A stretch of DNA of 17,911 nucleotides from Bacillota bacterium. Lineage in GTDB: Bacteria > Bacillota > Clostridia > Lachnospirales > Lachnospiraceae. This document shows, one piece after another, positions 1-6,923 of the stretch (positions are counted from its first letter, which is position 1; each line of letters starts with the position of its first letter). Location: the NCBI GenBank assembly GCA_023409835.1, contig JAEYQV010000051.1, forward strand, positions 1-17,911, read 5' to 3'. The translations under genes were made by a program, and so were the position numbers. The notes under the pieces are model-generated. The model was not told the origin of the DNA. It made no database searches and worked only from the letters and a program-made list of their open reading frames with translations.

Positions 1-292
1 TCTCTTTATAGCATAATCCATTCTTTTTGCTCTTTTTTTCAAGCTTAATAAAGGATGTGTCGTCGTTATAACGTCGTATGCGGAACTTTTCACGTTCGTT
101 TACACCATCCAGCTTTTCTTTTAATGCTTTATCGTCAAAGTTATCAAAATAAAGACTCTTGACTAGGTAGCCCTCTCCCTCTGCTGCATTTCTGTCGTAA
201 CCGGCCACATATGGAAGTCTTGCTCTTAGCTCCATTACATCGGCATAGTTTATATAATACTTCAACTCATGTCTGCCTCGGGATTCACTCAT
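1..292 (-). CDS. VTC-domain protein (polyphosphate polymerase-like), 5' part
   Basis: Translating the minus strand from the ATG at 292 gives an open frame of 97 codons to the window edge, so the C-terminal part is missing. An AAAGGAG site sits 7 nt before the ATG. The protein begins MSESRGRHELKYYINYADV and continues with SLYFDNFDDKALKEKLDG, NEREKFRIRRYNDD and FIKLEKKSK. The spaced basic residues in KFRIRRYN and in LEKKSKK match the VTC-domain tunnel motif (as in yeast Vtc4), where Lys and Arg bind the triphosphate and polyphosphate. Family members make inorganic polyphosphate from ATP; many clostridial copies sit beside membrane DUF4956 or CotH genes, which would lie outside this window. It is separated from the sugar operon by a terminator and has its own candidate promoter, so it is probably an unrelated transcription unit. 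Family call good; catalytic activity inferred. Confidence 0.8.
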   Translation of the reverse strand, partial: MSESRGRHELKYYINYADVMELRARLPYVAGYDRNAAEGEGYLVKSLYFDNFDDKALKEKLDGVNEREKFRIRRYNDDTSFIKLEKKSKKNGLCYKE

Positions 293-322
293 TTTCTCAC
301 TCCTTTTCTTTGGAATGCCTTT

Positions 323-385
323 ATTTTATATCAAAAATATGAAGCGTAAATGTTTATTATCTGAATTCTGGCTGAATATTTACAA
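323..385 (-). promoter_or_regulatory. Candidate promoter(s) of the VTC-domain gene
   Basis: Two sigma-70-type pairs can be read on the minus strand. One is TTTACG (350-345), 16-nt spacer, TAAAAT (328-323), which would start transcription about 25 nt before the ATG. The other is TTGTAA (385-380), 18-nt spacer, GATAAT (361-356). Neither is a strong consensus match. The rest of the 293-415 gap is AT-rich with nothing else recognisable. Confidence 0.35.
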
Positions 386-415
386 ATAACAGCACTCAAG
401 GTACTTTGAAGCCTG

Positions 416-468
416 TAATAAAAAGAGCTGTGCACCGGCGGTTTCATAACCGCTAATGCGACAGCTCA
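416..468 (-). terminator. Rho-independent terminator of the minus-strand operon
   Basis: On the minus strand, outer arms GAGCTGT (468-462) and ACAGCTC (432-426) enclose an inner hairpin GCGGTT-ATGA-AACCGC (454-439). A TTTTTATTA tract follows directly. It starts 12 nt after the stop codon of the aldolase gene, the last gene of the series. There is no T-tract on the plus-strand side, so it works in one direction only. Confidence 0.88.
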
Positions 469-480
469 AAGATACTACTT

Positions 481-1293
481 CTATTCTACTGATAACTTAA
501 TTTCTACATTTTCCTTTACGAAATCTGCCGTTTTCTCGTTTTCGGATATTAGCTGAAAACCACGGCGAACTAATTGAGATTTAGTTCTGATCACATTCTT
601 GGTAGTAACAGTTCCACCCTCGACCATAAGCTGCTCTAATGTAATATCCTTACCAGCTTCATTCTTTAACCCCAGTAAGATATTAATCGAGTTTTTACTG
701 ATTTCTGTGATTTGAGTGAAATCTCTGTTAGAAATCATACTCTTTTCGCAAAGCCAGCCTCCGCCGACAGCAAATATTCCGGGATCATTAAAGTCAGACA
801 GGTTGGAAAGACTCACACCACCGGTAGGAATAAATCGAATCATCGGGAAAGGTCCTCTTAACGTCTTAATCGCCTTTAAGCCGCCATATATATTCGCCGG
901 AAAGAACTTAAGTACTCTAAGGCCGGCCTTTAAGCCTGCCGTAATCTCTGTCGGAGTTACGCAGCCCGGACAAATATCAATCTTTTGATCGATACAATAT
1001 TGTACAATTTCAGGATCATAGCCGGGAGAAACGATGAATTTTGCCCCGTTCTCAATTGCCTTCTTGCACTGCTCCATCGTTAATACCGTTCCCGCTCCTA
1101 CAAGCATCTCCGGACAAGCTTGTGCAACCTGCTTGATCGAATCAAGCCCTGCTTCGGTTCGCATGGTGATCTCCATCACATCTACTCCACCCGCAAGAAG
1201 TGCCTTTGCTGTATCCACTGCTGTAGTTACATCATCAATTACAACAACAGGAACAAGCCCTGTTGCGTTTATTCTATCCATTACATTGCTCAT
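481..1293 (-). CDS. eda: 2-keto-3-deoxy-6-phosphogluconate (KDPG) / 4-hydroxy-2-oxoglutarate aldolase with C-terminal extension
   Basis: Class I aldolase that splits KDPG to pyruvate and glyceraldehyde 3-phosphate. Numbered from the chosen ATG (1293), the sequence shows the Eda signature: VDVMEITMRTEAG with Glu41 and Arg45, VGAGTV with Thr69, and LKFFPA with the Schiff-base lysine Lys129. A phosphate-binding IPTGGV loop follows. The frame is also open to a GTG at 1302, but that GTG overlaps the AGAGG ribosome binding site, while the ATG at 1293 sits 8 nt from it. The protein has 270 residues, against about 210 for E. coli Eda. The extra ~65 C-terminal residues are unlike the barrel and weakly recall the second half of the VOC (glyoxalase-like) domain that some clostridial Eda proteins carry. 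It lies 11 nt after the dehydrogenase gene and is last in the operon. The specific substrate (gluco or galacto configuration) cannot be read from the sequence. Confidence 0.9.
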   Translation of the reverse strand: MSNVMDRINATGLVPVVVIDDVTTAVDTAKALLAGGVDVMEITMRTEAGLDSIKQVAQACPEMLVGAGTVLTMEQCKKAIENGAKFIVSPGYDPEIVQYCIDQKIDICPGCVTPTEITAGLKAGLRVLKFFPANIYGGLKAIKTLRGPFPMIRFIPTGGVSLSNLSDFNDPGIFAVGGGWLCEKSMISNRDFTQITEISKNSINILLGLKNEAGKDITLEQLMVEGGTVTTKNVIRTKSQLVRRGFQLISENEKTADFVKENVEIKLSVE

Positions 1294-1304
1294 CTGATTC
1301 ACCT

Positions 1305-2258
1305 CTACTTATTTACTATGTATTTACACTCATTTCCCTTTAGTACATTAATAAGATTTTCAACCGAAAGATCGGCCATATTATCGATTGCTTCCTTTGT
1401 ATGGGCTCCTGTATGCGGGGTAACAACCACATTATCTAAATTGAACAGCAAGGATCCTGTTGGCGGCTCTACCTCAAAGGCATCCAAACCGAGTCCTCCA
1501 AGATGATGATTAATGAGTGCTTCGTAGGCCGCTGTTTCGTCAATAATACCTCCTCTTGAGGTATTGATTACAATTGCACCCTGCTTCATTCTGCTGATCG
1601 CATCCTTATTAATCAAGTGTTTTGTCATCGGTGTCAGCGGCAAGTGTAAGCTTATTACATCAGCATTTTCTATCACCTCATCAAACGAGGCAACGGTGAT
1701 ATTATTCTCCTTAGCATAGCTCTCGTTTATATAAGGATCATAAGCCATGACATTCATCGATAATCCCTGTGCATACTTTGCCAGATTCTTACCGATCGCA
1801 CCCAAGCCGATAATTCCCATGGTCTTACCATTCAGCTCCATACCGGTTGCACGTATCCATTCACCGGCTTTGGTCTTTTCATTTAAAAAAGAGACTTTTC
1901 TGGCTAGATTTAATATTAAGGAAAAAGCCAGCTCTGCCACAGCTATTGCATTAACACCGGGTGTGTTGGTAACTGCTATCTGCTTCGCTTTGGCAGCTTC
2001 CAGATCCACTCGGTCCACACCGGCACCATAGCGAGATATTACCTTAAGCCTTTTACAGCTATTAATAACCTTCTCAGTTACTTCATCCAGACCTGCAATG
2101 AAGCCATCACAGTCCTCTAACAATGGAATTAATTCATCCTCGGTAAGAGGTCTTCCATAGGAGTTAAAAACTAAATCTGTTGAAAAGCTTTTCAAAAGCT
2201 CTAATGCTTTGCTATTCTTCCCTTCTTGCATTGAAGTAGGAGTAACCAGTATCTTCAT
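1305..2258 (-). CDS. NAD-dependent D-2-hydroxyacid dehydrogenase (SerA/GhrB-type)
   Basis: Two-domain D-2-hydroxyacid dehydrogenase of about 317 residues. Numbered from the ATG at 2261, the dinucleotide fold has GLGAIG at 152-157 followed by AYDPY with Asp175, which favours NAD over NADP. The catalytic set is Arg236 (in NTSRGG), Glu265 (in AFEVEPP) and His283 (in TPHTGAH). There is no ACT regulatory domain, so it is not a full-length SerA. Two adjacent ATGs exist (2261 and 2258); the second has the better spacing to GAGGG. Family members reduce 2-keto acids: SerA works on 3-phosphoglycerate, GhrB and relatives on glyoxylate and 2-ketogluconate. Beside a gluconokinase and a KDPG aldolase, reduction of a 2-keto-aldonate to an aldonate (or the reverse) is the most natural role, but this is inference. 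An annotation as phosphoglycerate dehydrogenase would be by similarity only. Confidence 0.85.
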   Translation of the reverse strand: MKILVTPTSMQEGKNSKALELLKSFSTDLVFNSYGRPLTEDELIPLLEDCDGFIAGLDEVTEKVINSCKRLKVISRYGAGVDRVDLEAAKAKQIAVTNTPGVNAIAVAELAFSLILNLARKVSFLNEKTKAGEWIRATGMELNGKTMGIIGLGAIGKNLAKYAQGLSMNVMAYDPYINESYAKENNITVASFDEVIENADVISLHLPLTPMTKHLINKDAISRMKQGAIVINTSRGGIIDETAAYEALINHHLGGLGLDAFEVEPPTGSLLFNLDNVVVTPHTGAHTKEAIDNMADLSVENLINVLKGNECKYIVNK

Positions 2259-2352
2259 CATATACCCTCTCTCTGATAATTTCTATCTTTATCTTCTACA
2301 TCATTTATGGGTTAACCTTACAATGGAATCTATTACTATTCTTTATGACCGA

Positions 2353-3762
2353 TTAGTTCAGCTTGTTGTACCAAGCGAGATACTGCTCAAATTTCTTCTC
2401 ATAGAGCTTTATTCGTTCAGGCTTCGGCTTCACAATCTTCCCTTTTTCAAAAGGATATGAATTCAGATTTGCGATAGCTCCGATTCCGTCACAGGCCAGA
2501 ACAATTGCACCCATTAATGAGGATTGATCAATGGTTGGTATCTCCATCTCGGTACCAAAAATGTCTACACACATCTGCGTCCAGAACTCGGACTTTAAAA
2601 TTCCTCCGGATAATATAATTCTACCGGGTTTACCGTTCAATTCCGTTAGCACCTTATAGCATTGATATACATTAAATAAAATACCTTCCTGAACCGCCTG
2701 GTAAAAATCCGCTTTGGTATGATGGGGCTGAATTCCCACAAACATCCCCCGTTGATCATCCTTCCATCCGGGACAACGTTCTCCAAATAAAAATGGTAAA
2801 TATACCGGAGTATCTGTAATCCCATAGCTATTCTCTTCAATCTCAGAATAGCTTGCCAGATAGAAATTATCGCGAAACCAATCAATACAGTTACAGGCAC
2901 CGGAGGTAGCTGCTCCGCTCAACCAAAGGGTTGGTGATAAATAACACCAGGTACTCGGTTTTTTTGGAAGAATGGGTTTGGAGGTTGTAAGTCGAATGGC
3001 TGCACTTGTACCTACGGAAAATGTCATAACGCCTTCTTCCAAAGCCCCTACTCCTACCTGATTCAGAGCTCCATCTGCACAGGGCGGCATGACCGGTATA
3101 CCGGCTTTAAGCCCCAGCAGCTCTGCGCCCTCCTCTGTCAGTGGAACCATATCTTTATATGTAACAATCTTGCAAAGCTGTTCTTTCGTTATACCAACTT
3201 CCTTTAAGATGTCCTCATCAAAGGCTTTCGTATGTATATTAAGCAAACCGCTTCCGGAAGCCATACAATCCGTTACGATTCTCTGATTCGTTAACCGATA
3301 AGTATTATAGCTTCCCTGTCCAAAGATATAGTAATCCTCCAGTCGATATCCCTGTTCCCTTAGATTTTGTAGTTTGAATACAGGATAAATAGCATTTACC
3401 ATACATCCGGTTGTCTGATAAAATTCTTCTACCCTTTCCTTGTCGTTTCTAAGTTTATTGCATAGCCCTGCTGCGCTGGTATCTGCCCAGCTCAAGACCC
3501 TCGTCTGAGGTTTCATATCTCGATCGCATAAAAGCACACTGTGCCATACCCCGCTCAGTACGATGCAGTCAATCTTATGGCCCGAACTTACCTGTTTTCC
3601 AACCTGCATGGTCTGCAGGAAGACACCTTCTGCATCCTGTGTTTTACCGTCACTGTTCTGAGGTAGATACTCCTGCGTAACCAGATCTATAACACCGTCT
3701 GCCGTACTGTACAGCATTGCCTTGGCAGATGTTGTACTAGACTCAAGAGCCAAAATCAACAA
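2353..3762 (-). CDS. FGGY-family carbohydrate kinase, gluconokinase-like
   Basis: ATP-dependent sugar kinase, 469 residues, with both actin-like FGGY halves complete. The N-terminal phosphate loop is LALESSTTSAKA (4-15). The catalytic base is Asp230 in PPCADGALNQVGVGA, a version typical of the gluconate kinase branch. The second phosphate loop is VGTSAAIR (250-257), and the adenosine motif is LSGGILKSEFW (384-394). Expected reaction: D-gluconate + ATP to 6-phosphogluconate; other aldonates or ketoses are possible in this family. The start is a TTG at 3762 placed 8 nt after GAGGAGG (3777-3771); no ATG or GTG is better placed. It lies 25 nt after the LarA-like gene and 94 nt before the dehydrogenase gene. 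That 94-nt gap is AT-rich with no clear hairpin or promoter. The family is sure; gluconate specificity is supported by the aldolase and LarA neighbours. Confidence 0.86.
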   Translation of the reverse strand: MLILALESSTTSAKAMLYSTADGVIDLVTQEYLPQNSDGKTQDAEGVFLQTMQVGKQVSSGHKIDCIVLSGVWHSVLLCDRDMKPQTRVLSWADTSAAGLCNKLRNDKERVEEFYQTTGCMVNAIYPVFKLQNLREQGYRLEDYYIFGQGSYNTYRLTNQRIVTDCMASGSGLLNIHTKAFDEDILKEVGITKEQLCKIVTYKDMVPLTEEGAELLGLKAGIPVMPPCADGALNQVGVGALEEGVMTFSVGTSAAIRLTTSKPILPKKPSTWCYLSPTLWLSGAATSGACNCIDWFRDNFYLASYSEIEENSYGITDTPVYLPFLFGERCPGWKDDQRGMFVGIQPHHTKADFYQAVQEGILFNVYQCYKVLTELNGKPGRIILSGGILKSEFWTQMCVDIFGTEMEIPTIDQSSLMGAIVLACDGIGAIANLNSYPFEKGKIVKPKPERIKLYEKKFEQYLAWYNKLN

Positions 3763-3787
3763 TGAACTTACCTCCTCTTCTTTCGTA

Positions 3788-5065
3788 CTAAAATCTATCT
3801 TTGGATGCCCACAATCCCAGTGCCGGATTACTAATGTAGTAAATTACTTCTCCGTCCTCCAGGGTATTATAACCATCAGTTAATTTATCCGGATCATACT
3901 TACGGATCGCCTCTTCATAAGGCATATAATGATAACCTACGCTTTCAATTTCTTGTTTGCTGATATTCTTAACTGCGTAAGTAATGGAGAATAAGCCATC
4001 GGAGGAACCATGGATTAAATGAGCCGCAGCAGATAGATTATTCTGCAGATCCTCATTGTTTTTCACAAGTCCTAATACATTTTTTCTACCGGCATATCCG
4101 TACTTTCGGATCATTGCATCATTACCGCTGTCTTCACCGAATTTTCGTATTCCTGCCGCCAATACAATCAACTCTCCGCCTTCGGCAATTGCCATTCTGG
4201 AACGATAGATGGATTTATTTCCTACCCAGGTTGTCTTGAATTCCCTCTCATCCAGAAAAGCAACTACCTTTTTCAACGGCTTGTCAACAAAGGTTATATT
4301 CTTCTCCTGGCTAAGGCTGACCGCTTCCTCGAAGATACTGCGGCTTCTTCCTACAAACAATCCATGGATATTGGTATCGTGCCCGGTATTGGTAGTAACC
4401 GTAAGAACATACAGTAAGGGAATGTCCTGTACGAATCTCTCTTCCGCATAATCAAACACTTTACGTACCGGTGAGAAATCCTTCCCCATAATTCTCTCCG
4501 CGCCATAGAAAGCCCCCAGCATATGGGACTGGTTAATCATATTGCTTCCGCCGCATCCGACAAATATGTTTTTGCTATAGTTTGCCATGCCAACAACCTC
4601 GTGAGGCACAACCTGTCCTATGGATATAATTAAGTCGTAGGATTGATCTAATAATCTTCGATTTATTTCAACATCGATTGAATTCTCAACAAGTCCTTCC
4701 GATACTTCTGTTACGAATTCCTTCGGCACTTCACCTATCTTAACAACATCTTTTCTCCAGTTATGTTCTATTACACTTTCAACCGGAACCTCATTACCAA
4801 AGAAAGCTCTGATTTCCTGCTCGCTCATTGCTTCATGAGTACCGACTGCGGGCATAATATCGATCTGGCAGTTGTCCTTTAGCAGGTCATAATAATACTC
4901 AACAATTTTGCCTGCACCTGAATATAGCCTTGTAAAATCCGGAGGTATTAAAAGAACTTTTCTTATTACTCTTTCATGATTTTTTAAGGATTTCTCCAAT
5001 GCTGCCCTCAGTTCCCCATCCGATATTCCTCCGGAGTTCTCTGATTTAATAATAAACTCATCCAT
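3788..5065 (-). CDS. LarA-family nickel-pincer (NPN) 2-hydroxyacid racemase/epimerase
   Basis: 425-residue protein of the LarA (DUF2088) family. The key residues of Lactobacillus LarA can be placed with identical spacing: His155, Lys165 and His181 here match LarA His174, Lys184 (covalent cofactor link) and His200 (nickel ligand), both sets spaced 10 and 16 apart. His77 in VGTHE matches His108, and PDFTRL (42-47) is the Asp-x-Thr-Arg substrate motif. The enzyme should invert a 2-hydroxyacid carbon by reversible hydride transfer to the pincer cofactor. Published work on LarA homologues includes a gluconate 2-epimerase (gluconate/mannonate). With a UxuB-type reductase upstream and a gluconokinase downstream, that activity fits best here, by inference. 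The cofactor-making genes larB, larC and larE are not in the window. The ATG at 5065 is 8 nt from GGAGG; two other out-of-frame ATGs overlap it. Confidence 0.88.
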   Translation of the reverse strand: MDEFIIKSENSGGISDGELRAALEKSLKNHERVIRKVLLIPPDFTRLYSGAGKIVEYYYDLLKDNCQIDIMPAVGTHEAMSEQEIRAFFGNEVPVESVIEHNWRKDVVKIGEVPKEFVTEVSEGLVENSIDVEINRRLLDQSYDLIISIGQVVPHEVVGMANYSKNIFVGCGGSNMINQSHMLGAFYGAERIMGKDFSPVRKVFDYAEERFVQDIPLLYVLTVTTNTGHDTNIHGLFVGRSRSIFEEAVSLSQEKNITFVDKPLKKVVAFLDEREFKTTWVGNKSIYRSRMAIAEGGELIVLAAGIRKFGEDSGNDAMIRKYGYAGRKNVLGLVKNNEDLQNNLSAAAHLIHGSSDGLFSITYAVKNISKQEIESVGYHYMPYEEAIRKYDPDKLTDGYNTLEDGEVIYYISNPALGLWASKDRF

Positions 5066-5107
5066 TCATATTACCTCCGATAAACCATATTTAAGTGGTA
5101 TTCGTTC

Positions 5108-6727
5108 TTAGTTAACCAAATACTTATGTAAAGTAGCTCTGACAGCGCCAGTGCCCTGAATTAATTCCTTAAAGTAGTTCTCTACCATATCACCTAAACC
5201 AACCTCATAAAGATTGATACCGAATAATTTGTCATCGGACAGTATCGGTTTTAGAACCTCCATGACAGACTCAGGCTGACCTAATTGGATCCCGGCTAAG
5301 TAGTTTTTCAGCTCATTCAGCATTGGATCAGGACTTAATTGCATTTCATTTCCATTGTCATCTATTCCGAGCAGATATCTTAACCAGCCGGCCAGGACAA
5401 GAGGAATAAAGTTGAGATTCTTAGGATTCAAATCATCGCTTGCCTTATATGCCTTAATGGTTTCTCCGAACCGGATTGCCACCTTTTGTGAGGTATCGGT
5501 AGCAATTCTCTGAGGAGTATCCGGAGTATATGGATTGGGGAATCTCTTGCCGATTACCTCATCAATAAAGCCCTTCGGATCGATAATTCCCGGATTTATT
5601 ACCACCGGAAGTCCTTCCTCATATCCAACCTTCGTAATAAGCTTCTTCAGGCACTCATCCTTCATCTCATCTGCAATGGAATGGAAGCCTAACAGACATC
5701 CATAGACTGCCAGGGTGGTATGTAACGGATTTAAGCAGGTACAAACCTTCATTTTTTCTGATTTATCGACAGTATCGCGATCTGCAAAGAATACACCCGC
5801 TTCTTCTAATTTCATACGTCCGTTAGGAAAATCATCTTCAATAACAAGATACTGTGCCTCTTCGGTATTGACAAAAGGAGCTACATAGGTGTTCTTCTTC
5901 GTACAGATGATGTCGGTATCTCCAATTCCTAACTGATTCAGCTGCTCTTTTACGGTCTCAGAGGGTCTCGGTGTAATTTTATCAATCATGGACCAAGGGA
6001 AAGAAACCAGCTCGGGATTATTGATATATTCAATAAATCCTTTCTCTACATAACCGTTCTCAAACCATTTTACAGCTACCTTTTTCACTGAATTGTACAG
6101 CTTCTCACCATTATGGGAGCAGTTATCCATACTAACGAACGCGATCGGATATTTTCCGCTCTGATATCTTTCATAAGCAAGGGCAACCACCTTCGCTATA
6201 ACATTTTTGGGACGTGCGGGACCGTTTAAAAAATCCTCAAGTACTTCAGGGAAATATTCACCGGAGGTCTTTGCAAGGCTATAACCCTTTTCCGTAATTG
6301 TGAAGCTTGCCATCTGAAGGGATGGATTTGCAAAGATCTTCTTGAGTCTTTCCCAGTCATTCTTCTTAGAAAAATCACCCACCAGTGCTTCACTAATGCT
6401 GCCCATTACCTGTTTACCCAGACTACCGTCGGGATACATGGTTACAATGAGACTCAGGTTATCATAGGGGTGATATACTTTATCCAAAATTTCATAATCA
6501 TAGGTCTCTACTGCAATAACACCGGTGTCCTCAATGCCCTTATTAAGAAGCTCCTGCTGTAACACAGCGATGTAGCCACGAAATAGATTACCTGATCCAA
6601 AGTGTACCCACTTTGGGTTTTCCTTTGTATTTGCAATCATCGTCTGCCTGTCATACTTGGGAGTTGAGATCCCAGCTTCTTCCCAAGCAGCTGTTGATGC
6701 TAAATATTCCTGTTTCAACCTAAGCAC
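5108..6727 (-). CDS. Mannitol dehydrogenase-family oxidoreductase (UxuB/UxaB-like, fructuronate or related reductase)
   Basis: Long-chain polyol/uronate dehydrogenase of about 539 residues. The N-terminal dinucleotide fold has HFGSGNLFRGY in place of the usual GxGxFxRxH-type loop. It is followed by the family motif SMDNCSHNG, then DKITPRP at the domain junction, and a C-terminal catalytic stretch EKMKVCTCLNPLHTTLAVYG with Lys, Asn and His. In E. coli UxuB the corresponding stretch reads NGSH; the CLNPLH form marks a separate branch. Expected reaction: reversible NAD(P)H reduction of a keto-uronate such as D-fructuronate to D-mannonate. The frame opens at a GTG (6733), but that lies only 2 nt from AAAGGAGG (6743-6736); the GTG at 6727 has an 8-nt spacing and is preferred. 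It is 42 nt before the LarA-like gene, so its product aldonate could pass to that epimerase. Substrate is inferred. Confidence 0.82.
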   Translation of the reverse strand: MLRLKQEYLASTAAWEEAGISTPKYDRQTMIANTKENPKWVHFGSGNLFRGYIAVLQQELLNKGIEDTGVIAVETYDYEILDKVYHPYDNLSLIVTMYPDGSLGKQVMGSISEALVGDFSKKNDWERLKKIFANPSLQMASFTITEKGYSLAKTSGEYFPEVLEDFLNGPARPKNVIAKVVALAYERYQSGKYPIAFVSMDNCSHNGEKLYNSVKKVAVKWFENGYVEKGFIEYINNPELVSFPWSMIDKITPRPSETVKEQLNQLGIGDTDIICTKKNTYVAPFVNTEEAQYLVIEDDFPNGRMKLEEAGVFFADRDTVDKSEKMKVCTCLNPLHTTLAVYGCLLGFHSIADEMKDECLKKLITKVGYEEGLPVVINPGIIDPKGFIDEVIGKRFPNPYTPDTPQRIATDTSQKVAIRFGETIKAYKASDDLNPKNLNFIPLVLAGWLRYLLGIDDNGNEMQLSPDPMLNELKNYLAGIQLGQPESVMEVLKPILSDDKLFGINLYEVGLGDMVENYFKELIQGTGAVRATLHKYLVN

Positions 6728-6775
6728 TAACACTTCCTCCTTTATATACTACTGCAATGGTTAATTGCAAAACTC

Positions 6776-6804
6776 ATTATATGCATTAATTTTTCATACA
6801 ACAG
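6776..6804 (-). promoter_or_regulatory. Candidate internal promoter before the uronate/aldonate genes
   Basis: A perfect TATAAT at 6781-6776 (minus strand) lies 17 nt after a poor -35 (CTGTTG, 6804-6799). The -35 falls inside the proximal arm of the 80-bp hairpin. Transcription would begin near 6769, about 40 nt before the start codon. If real, the last five genes could be expressed separately from the importer genes. Confidence 0.35.
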
Positions 6805-6870
6805 GTGCATGTTCCTGAACGTAGCTTGCGCTAGCCGCGAAGTGAAGGATATGTATCTGTTGTATGAAAA
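6791..6870. repeat. 80-bp long hairpin / imperfect inverted repeat
   Basis: TTTTCATACAACAG (6791-6804) is repeated perfectly inverted as CTGTTGTATGAAAA (6857-6870). The pairing continues inward to 6814/6847 with ten more pairs, four of them G-T. A second, apical hairpin (6825-6830 with 6836-6842, one bulged base) is preceded by GTAG. No T-tract follows on either strand, so it is not a simple terminator. It has the look of a REP-like or small palindromic mobile repeat or a structured RNA. No transposase or RAYT gene lies nearby. It fills most of the 196-bp gap between the fusion flavoprotein gene and the UxuB-like gene. Confidence 0.75.
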
Positions 6871-6923
6871 TAACAAAGCTTAACCGTTTCGCAATTATCA
6901 AATACTACAGCTTACTGCTTGTC

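Noticed and set aside
716..1506. Several open frames on the plus strand opposite the aldolase and dehydrogenase genes
   Set aside because: They are mirror frames of strongly supported minus-strand genes, with low-complexity, Ser/Cys-rich translations and no start signals.
6873..6901. TTGATA on the minus strand as a promoter -35 for the UxuB-like gene
   Set aside because: No acceptable -10 box at 16-19 nt; the TATAAT at 6781-6776 is the better candidate.
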